NCBI GenBank assembly: GCA_905233415.1
Contig: CAJOEX010000015.1
Location: forward strand, 1 to 33,027
Reading direction: 5' to 3'
From: Paludibacteraceae bacterium
Lineage (GTDB): Bacteria > Bacteroidota > Bacteroidia > Bacteroidales > Paludibacteraceae
Length of the DNA stretch: 33,027 nucleotides
The position numbers and the translations under genes were made by a program. The notes under the pieces are model-generated. The model was not told the origin of the DNA. It was given only the letters and a program-made list of their open reading frames with translations, and did not search any database. This document shows positions 32,649 to 33,027 of the stretch, piece by piece. Each line of letters starts with the position of its first letter. Position 1 is the stretch's first letter.

Positions 32649-32705
32649 TGCGCGTAATTATACGCGCAAAACGGACAATGAATCAAAGACCGGAGTTAGC
32701 CGGTC
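32649..32705. other. two hairpins after the partial right-edge gene
   Basis: TGCGCGTA/TACGCGCA (32649-32668, loop ATTA) and GACCGG/CCGGTC (32688-32705, six-base loop) lie between the right-edge gene and the FRG promoter. They may end transcription of the edge gene, but neither has a clear T run on the minus strand. Confidence 0.4.
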
Positions 32706-32732
32706 GAGCATCCAAATGCCCATAAATGGTCA

Positions 32733-33027
32733 TTAAGTGGAGGGGTGGCGTTTTTGGAGTTCGGCACGGAGAGCGGCGGCTTGTGCCTCAAGGATTTCCG
32801 CCTGATGACGCAACATGTAATCGGAAACATGCTCGGAAGAGGTCTTATCCGCGGCAACGTCCTCTATATGCTGCAAATAGTCTTCATACCAAGACTCGAA
32901 AGGATGTTCGGACTTCCATTGCTGCTGTAGAAGCGCGAACTTCCAACCTTTGGCATCCGAGTACTGCTTGCCATCGGGAGTGCGGTGCATCGCATCCTTC
33001 CAGGCCTGAGTGATTTGAGCTATCTGC
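32733..33027 (-). CDS. unknown protein, start lies beyond the window edge
   Basis: The frame is open to the right edge. At least 97 residues are present, beginning QIAQITQAWKDAMHRTPDGK in the visible part; an ATG at 32990 is internal to this continuous frame, so the true start is probably outside the window. It is rich in Gln, Glu and Ala towards the end (HQAEILEAQAAALRAELQKR), probably a coiled coil. I do not recognise the family. The codon use is like the housekeeping genes, unlike the AT-rich FRG pair beside it. Confidence 0.6.
   Translation of the reverse strand, partial: QIAQITQAWKDAMHRTPDGKQYSDAKGWKFALLQQQWKSEHPFESWYEDYLQHIEDVAADKTSSEHVSDYMLRHQAEILEAQAAALRAELQKRHPST

Overview
The window looks like a chromosomal segment of a Bacteroidetes bacterium, most likely order Bacteroidales. 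The evidence is seven promoters of the Bacteroidetes type (TTTG, a 20-base spacer, then TAnnTTTG), few visible Shine-Dalgarno sites, and genes typical of the group: fused DAHP synthase/chorismate mutase, DUF3109, the DUF2520 Rossmann protein, CoaX, and a PEP/pyruvate-binding protein with receiver-like domains. Genus cannot be set from sequence alone.

Layout. 1-1290: two small lipoprotein genes, the second interrupted at a run of nine A, then a terminator. 1290-1971: a decayed ATPase fragment and repeat-rich non-coding DNA. 1972-10696 (+): kdsB, deoD, an outer-membrane-type protein, yidC, a DUF2520 protein, valS and a DAHP synthase/chorismate mutase. 10697-13609 (-): def, mntP, DUF3109 and cinA, packed with overlapping start and stop codons. 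13610-14228: non-coding, with a large two-part hairpin and a dispersed repeat. 14229-16776 (-): AT-rich envelope genes (PEGA protein, CsgG/LpoB-like plus FISUMP-like protein, and a small protein whose signal peptide is out of frame). 16792-17849: no protein gene, but a promoter-driven, rod-folding RNA candidate and a 412-base element with inverted ends. 17850-22133 (-): gyrA, a TPR protein and ruvX. 22512-22584 (+): tRNA-Lys(CTT). 22640-25537 (-): a small membrane protein, an acyl-CoA synthetase and coaX. 25632-29728 (-): a receiver/ATP-grasp PEP-synthase-like protein and a DUF1016 PDDEXK nuclease. 30000-32437 (-): an AT-rich pair, FRG-domain protein plus an unknown two-helix membrane protein. 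32733-33027 (-): the 3' part of an unknown gene.

The core is housekeeping: LPS precursor activation (kdsB), membrane protein insertion (yidC), translation (valS, def, tRNA-Lys), aromatic amino acid synthesis, nucleotide salvage, CoA and lipid activation, and DNA topology and repair (gyrA, ruvX). The unusual material lies between and inside these genes. Short tandem repeats run across the kdsB stop codon, follow the valS stop, and are built into kdsB, the DAHP synthase and the DUF1016 gene. The best candidates for undescribed biology are the FRG/membrane-protein pair, the structured RNA at 16971-17260, and the inverted-repeat element at 17378-17789.
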